A DNA stretch of 10,635 bases from Ruminococcaceae bacterium UBA6842 (GTDB lineage Bacteria; Bacillota; Clostridia; Oscillospirales; Acutalibacteraceae), in NCBI GenBank assembly GCA_002451855.1, contig DKDS01000014.1, positions 8,848 through 19,482 on the forward strand, read 5' to 3'. Below the pieces are notes generated by a model. That model was not told where the DNA came from and searched no databases. It saw only the letters and a program-made list of their open reading frames with translations. A program made the translations under genes and the position numbers. Below, piece after piece: positions 7,368-10,635 of the stretch. The first letter of the stretch is position 1. Each line of letters begins with the position of its first letter.

Positions 7368-7926
7368 AACAGATTATGACGCGCTTTTGGCGATACTGAA
7401 AAAACGCCTTAACGAAAAACGGTATTATCATTCGCTGTGCGTGGCAGACGAAGCGAAGCGTTTGGCGGTAAAGTACGGCGCCGATCCCGAAAAAGCTTAT
7501 CTTGCGGGACTTCTGCACGATATTACAAAAAACGCTCCCGATGAAGAACACTTGAAAATATTTAAGGATTTTGGTATAATTCTATCCGATGTTGAAAAAA
7601 ACGCGAAAAAGCTGTGGCACGCTATGTCGGGCGCCGCTTATGTCGAGCATATTTTGGGTATAAACGATTCCGAAATCATAGACGCGATACGCTACCATAC
7701 AACGGCAAAGGCAGATATGTCACTGCTTGCGAAAATTCTTTATCTTGCGGATTTTACATCGGCAGACCGTGATTACGAGGATGTTGATGTAATACGCGAA
7801 TATGTTGATATTTCGCTCGAAAAGGCTTTTATATACGCTTTGCAGTATTCAATAAAGGATTTAGTGGATTTGCAGAAAGCCGTTCATACAGACACTGTTG
7901 CCGCATATAATCAGGCGGTGCTTTAG
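7357..7926 (+). CDS. yqeK: HD-domain bis(5'-nucleosyl)-tetraphosphatase, YqeK type
   Basis: YqeK enzymes are metal-dependent HD-fold hydrolases that split diadenosine tetraphosphate symmetrically into two ADP, controlling this stress-linked nucleotide in Gram-positives. From the GTG start the protein is 189 residues, normal for the family. Metal and active-site residues seen: His25 (RYYHS), the His54-Asp55 doublet in GLLHDITK, His88 in LWHAMSG, His114 in IRYHTTA, and Asp132 in KILYLADFTSADR. A different product is unlikely, since this pattern with KxLYLAD...R is characteristic of YqeK. It overlaps nadD by 11 bases and precedes rsfS by 15, the same neighbourhood as in Bacillus. NadD makes a dinucleotide by adenylyl transfer and YqeK breaks dinucleotides, which may explain the lasting linkage; that link is inference. 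Confidence 0.95.
   Translation: MENKTDYDALLAILKKRLNEKRYYHSLCVADEAKRLAVKYGADPEKAYLAGLLHDITKNAPDEEHLKIFKDFGIILSDVEKNAKKLWHAMSGAAYVEHILGINDSEIIDAIRYHTTAKADMSLLAKILYLADFTSADRDYEDVDVIREYVDISLEKAFIYALQYSIKDLVDLQKAVHTDTVAAYNQAVL
7552..7580 (+). promoter_or_regulatory. Possible internal promoter in yqeK, upstream of rsfS and leuS
   Basis: TTGAAA at 7552-7557 and TATAAT at 7575-7580 are separated by 17 bases, the optimal spacing. The -10 is a perfect match and is preceded by TGG, forming an extended -10 (TGnTATAAT). Transcription would start near 7587, about 355 bases before rsfS. It lies wholly in the coding sequence (HLKIFKDFGII), in an AT-rich patch, so function is unproven. Confidence 0.35.
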
Positions 7927-7941
7927 AAAGGGAAACACAAG

Positions 7942-8307
7942 ATGGAAGCTTTTGAAATTTTAAAAATTGCGGCAAATGCGCTTAACGAAAAGAAAGCACG
8001 TCAGCTAAATGCTGTTAAGGTGTCTGACCTGACTGTGCTTGCGGATTACTTTTTAATGTGTACCGCAACAAGTTCTACGCATGTTAGGGCGCTTGCCGAC
8101 GAGGCCGAGGAAAAGCTCAGCGAGGCGGGAGCCACCGTTCATCATATTGAAGGAAAAACAACAGGTTGGATAGTGCTTGATTACGGTACGGTTATAATTC
8201 ATATTTTCAGCCGCGACCAGCGTGAGTTTTACGACCTTGATAAAATGTGGAGCGACGGCGAACAGATAGATTTAAGCGAAGTGCTTACAGAATCCGAGGG
8301 GGATTAA
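7942..8307 (+). CDS. rsfS: Ribosomal silencing factor RsfS
   Basis: RsfS binds ribosomal protein uL14 on the large subunit and blocks joining with the small subunit, lowering translation when nutrients are short; it may also aid 50S maturation. The 121-residue protein is of typical length. Family features seen: the VSDLTVLADYFLMCTATSS segment (about 27-45), the GKTTGWIVLDYGTVIIHIF strand pair in the middle, and the SRDQREFYDLDKMW C-terminal signature. The AGGGA at 7929-7933, eight bases from the ATG, supports the start. It sits 15 bases after yqeK and two bases before leuS. In many Clostridia, from memory, a LytR-CpsA-Psr gene lies between yqeK and rsfS; here it is absent. The Bacillus equivalent is yqeL. 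Confidence 0.96.
   Translation: MEAFEILKIAANALNEKKARQLNAVKVSDLTVLADYFLMCTATSSTHVRALADEAEEKLSEAGATVHHIEGKTTGWIVLDYGTVIIHIFSRDQREFYDLDKMWSDGEQIDLSEVLTESEGD
8296..8303 (+). promoter_or_regulatory. Strong ribosome binding site for leuS
   Basis: GAGGGGGA at 8296-8303, inside the last codons of rsfS, lies six bases before the leuS ATG at 8310. It confirms the start, and its overlap with the rsfS end implies co-translation of the two genes. Confidence 0.8.
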
Positions 8308-8309
8308 CA

Positions 8310-10635
8310 ATGGCAAAAGATTATAATTACGCGCAAATTGAAAAAAAGTGGCAGGATATATGGGACGAAAAGCAGACCTTTGCCGCAAAGGACGATTATT
8401 CGCTTCCGAAATTTTACGGACTTGTAGAGTTCCCGTATCCTTCGGGTCAGGGACTTCATGTGGGACATCCCCGTTCTTATACGGCGATAGACATTGTCTG
8501 CCGCAAAAAGAGACTTGAGGGCTATAATGTCCTTTATCCTATGGGTTGGGACGCCTTCGGTCTGCCTACCGAAAATTTTGCTATAAAGAACCATATTCAT
8601 CCGGCAGAGGTTACAAAAAACAACATTGCCAATTTTAAAAGACAGCTTAAATCGTTGGGCTTTTCCTTTGACTGGAGCAGGGAAATAAACACCACCGACC
8701 CGTCTTATTATAAGTGGACGCAGTGGATATTCCTTCAGCTTTACAAAAAGGGTCTTGCTTACAAGAAAAAGATGTCGGTAAACTGGTGTACGTCATGTAA
8801 GTGCGTGCTTGCAAACGAAGAGGTTGTAAACGGCCATTGCGAGCGCTGCGGCAGTGAGGTTGTTCACAAGGAAAAAAGCCAGTGGATGCTTAAAATAACA
8901 GACTATGCCGAAAAGCTGCTTGACGGTCTTAACGATGTGGACTTTATCGAGAGAGTTAAGACCCAACAGCGCAACTGGATAGGAAAGTCCTACGGCACGC
9001 AGGTCAAGTTCTCAACCAACATAGGCGATACCTTTGAGGTTTTCACCACCCGTGCGGATACGCTTTTCGGCGTTACCTATATGGTTATGTCGCCCGAGCA
9101 TCCGTTGCTTACAAAGTGGGCGGATAAAATTGAAAATATGGACGAGGTCTTGGCTTATAAGCAGGAAGCCGCCAAAAAGTCCGACTTTGAGCGTACCGAG
9201 CTTGCAAAGGATAAGACCGGCGTAAGGCTTGCGGGCGTTACGGCGATAAACCCCGTAAACGGTAAGGAGGTTCCGATATTTATTTCGGATTATGTTCTTA
9301 TCTCCTACGGTACGGGCGCTATTATGGCGGTTCCCGCGCACGATACCCGTGACTGGGAATTCGCAAAGAAATTCGGATTGCCTATAATAGAGGTAGTTTC
9401 GGGCGGCGAGGATGTACAGAAGGCTCCCTATACCGAATGTGCAACCGGTAAGCTTGTAAATTCAGGCTTCCTTGACGGTATGAGCGTTGAGGACGCTAAA
9501 AAAGCAATTCAAGAATGGCTTAAGGAAAAGAACCTCGGCGAGGTTAAGACAAATTATAAGCTCCGTGACTGGGTATTCTCCCGTCAGCGCTATTGGGGCG
9601 AGCCGATTCCGATAGTTCACTGCGATAAGTGCGGCTATGTTCCCGTACCCGAAAGCGAGCTTCCGCTCGTTCTTCCGAATGTGGATTCCTATGAGCCTAC
9701 CGATAACGGCGAATCTCCTCTCGCAAAAATGACCGACTGGGTAAACACAACCTGTCCGCATTGCGGCGGTCCCGCTCACCGCGAGACCGATACAATGCCC
9801 CAGTGGGCGGGTTCTTCGTGGTATTTCCTCCGCTATTGCGATCCGCACAACGATAAGGAGCTTGCGTCAAAGGAAGCCCTTAAATACTGGACTCCCGTTG
9901 ATTGGTATAACGGCGGTATGGAACATGTAACGCTTCATTTGCTGTATTCCCGCTTCTGGGCAAAATTCTTGTATGACCTTGGCATTCTGCACTGCAAGGA
10001 ACCGTATTTGAAGCGTACCGCGCATGGCATGATCTTAGGGGAAGATGGGCAAAAAATGTCCAAGTCCCGCGGCAATGTCATCAATCCGGACGAGATTATC
10101 TCGCAGTACGGCGCAGATACGCTCAGATTGTATGAAATGTTTATCGGTGACTTTGAAAAAGCCGCGCCGTGGTCGCAATCCAGCATCAAAGGCTGCAAAC
10201 GGTTTATCGATCGCGTAGCCGCCATGACCGATCTGGTCAAGGGCAACGGTGTTTCCCCAAAGTTGGAAGTTTCCTTCCACAAGACCATCAAAAAGGTATC
10301 CGAGGACATTATGGCAATGAAATTCAACACTGCGATCGCGGCGTTGATGACGTTGACCAATGAGATTTATGAAAACGGATCCCTCACCCGTGAGGAATTT
10401 GAAATCTTCTTGAAACTGCTCTGCCCGTTTGCACCGCACATCACCGAGGAGATCTTCCAAAGCCTCGGCAACACAACGCTGCTCTCGCTTTCCCCGTGGC
10501 CGACTTACGACGAAAGTAAGACTGTCGATGCTTGCGTGGAAATCGTTATGCAGATCAACGGCAAGCTCCGCGGCACCTTGACCATCGCAAAAGACGCAGA
10601 CAAAGATACCGTGTTACAAGCAGTCAGGGCAGACG
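8310..10635 (+). CDS. leuS: Leucyl-tRNA synthetase (3' end outside window)
   Basis: LeuRS charges tRNA-Leu with leucine and removes misacylated amino acids. The frame is open for 775 codons and leaves the window without a stop; bacterial LeuRS is about 800-860 residues, so only a short end is missing. Seen in order: class I HVGH (residues 50-53, in HVGHPRSYTAID), a zinc-knuckle-like region with CTSCKC and CERCGS, an editing domain with FTTRADTLFGVTY and GAIMAVPAHDTRDW, RQRYWGEPIP, two further CxxC pairs, GGMEHVTLHLLYSRFW, KMSKS at 582-586 (bases 10053-10067), and the anticodon-binding region with LLCPFAPHITEEIF. All catalytic motifs are present. Oddity: codon use changes abruptly near 9935-10020 while the frame and protein sense are kept, so the gene may be a recombinant or an assembly join. 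The identity does not depend on this. Confidence 0.97.
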   Translation, partial: MAKDYNYAQIEKKWQDIWDEKQTFAAKDDYSLPKFYGLVEFPYPSGQGLHVGHPRSYTAIDIVCRKKRLEGYNVLYPMGWDAFGLPTENFAIKNHIHPAEVTKNNIANFKRQLKSLGFSFDWSREINTTDPSYYKWTQWIFLQLYKKGLAYKKKMSVNWCTSCKCVLANEEVVNGHCERCGSEVVHKEKSQWMLKITDYAEKLLDGLNDVDFIERVKTQQRNWIGKSYGTQVKFSTNIGDTFEVFTTRADTLFGVTYMVMSPEHPLLTKWADKIENMDEVLAYKQEAAKKSDFERTELAKDKTGVRLAGVTAINPVNGKEVPIFISDYVLISYGTGAIMAVPAHDTRDWEFAKKFGLPIIEVVSGGEDVQKAPYTECATGKLVNSGFLDGMSVEDAKKAIQEWLKEKNLGEVKTNYKLRDWVFSRQRYWGEPIPIVHCDKCGYVPVPESELPLVLPNVDSYEPTDNGESPLAKMTDWVNTTCPHCGGPAHRETDTMPQWAGSSWYFLRYCDPHNDKELASKEALKYWTPVDWYNGGMEHVTLHLLYSRFWAKFLYDLGILHCKEPYLKRTAHGMILGEDGQKMSKSRGNVINPDEIISQYGADTLRLYEMFIGDFEKAAPWSQSSIKGCKRFIDRVAAMTDLVKGNGVSPKLEVSFHKTIKKVSEDIMAMKFNTAIAALMTLTNEIYENGSLTREEFEIFLKLLCPFAPHITEEIFQSLGNTTLLSLSPWPTYDESKTVDACVEIVMQINGKLRGTLTIAKDADKDTVLQAVRAD
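9935..10020 (+). other. Compositional breakpoint inside leuS
   Basis: Somewhere in this interval the DNA style changes. Counting by hand within leuS, Ile codons up to 9614 are 13 ATA, 9 ATT and 2 ATC; from 9984 onward they are 0 ATA, 4 ATT and 14 ATC. Leu codons change from mostly CTT to mainly TTG, CTC and CTG. The interval encodes highly conserved LeuRS sequence around LHLLYSRFW and the stretch leading to the KMSKS loop, where DNA of two relatives would most easily recombine or be misjoined. No repeat, insertion sequence or frame disruption marks the join. Confidence 0.7.

Noticed and set aside
9935..10460. Two overlapping minus-strand frames of 141 codons opposite the end of leuS
   Set aside because: The plus strand here encodes KMSKS and the anticodon-binding region of LeuRS without interruption. 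The antisense frames are shadows and do not explain the composition change.
8310..10635. Frameshift or pseudogene in leuS as the cause of the odd 3' end
   Set aside because: Reading every codon from 8310 to the end gives no stop and all LeuRS motifs in order, so the gene is intact apart from being cut by the window.
1..10635. Search for mobile elements, CRISPR arrays, tRNA or rRNA genes, riboswitches or a defence system
   Set aside because: Coding sequence fills essentially the whole window with identified housekeeping genes; no terminal inverted repeats, regularly spaced repeats, cloverleaf or non-coding leader was seen.

Overview
The window is one uninterrupted run of ten plus-strand housekeeping genes, apparently a single long operon. 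The organism looks like a low-to-mid GC Clostridia-type Firmicute, probably close to the Ruminococcaceae/Oscillospiraceae. The reasons are the rnc - radical SAM - smc - ftsY order, the short FtsY without an acidic A domain, the YqeK/RsfS pair, strong GGAG-type ribosome binding sites, and heavy use of CTT for Leu and ATA for Ile. I infer the lineage from gene order and protein style, not from a search.

Layout: (1) bases 2-370, the C-terminal third to half of RNase III (rnc), cut by the window edge; (2) 367-1362, an Elp3-like radical SAM protein of unknown role; (3) 1366-4941, the SMC condensin ATPase; (4) 4965-5876, FtsY; (5) 5877-6464, RdgB-type XTP/dITP pyrophosphatase; (6) 6478-6771, YhbY/CRM RNA-binding protein; (7) 6771-7367, NadD; (8) 7357-7926, YqeK HD-domain Ap4A hydrolase; (9) 7942-8307, ribosomal silencing factor RsfS; (10) 8310 to the end, leucyl-tRNA synthetase, missing its last residues. 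Intergenic gaps are 0-23 bases and three gene pairs overlap. There is no room for a terminator, no stretch over 300 bases without a gene, and no tRNA, rRNA, CRISPR array or mobile element.

By theme, the genes cover RNA processing and ribosome assembly or silencing (rnc, yhbY, rsfS), chromosome segregation (smc), membrane protein targeting (ftsY), nucleotide clean-up and cofactor synthesis (rdgB, nadD, yqeK) and aminoacylation (leuS). They join blocks that lie apart in Bacillus.

I found no new biological system. The most notable signal is inside leuS. Near 9935-10020 the reading frame stays intact and the protein stays sensible, but codon use changes sharply: Ile goes from mostly ATA to mostly ATC, and Leu from CTT to TTG/CTC/CTG. 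The tetramer GATC, almost absent from the first 10 kb, becomes common. This looks like either a recombinant leuS or an assembly chimera between two related organisms. Secondary points are the GATC scarcity itself, two promoter-like elements inside genes, and the uncharacterised radical SAM protein.
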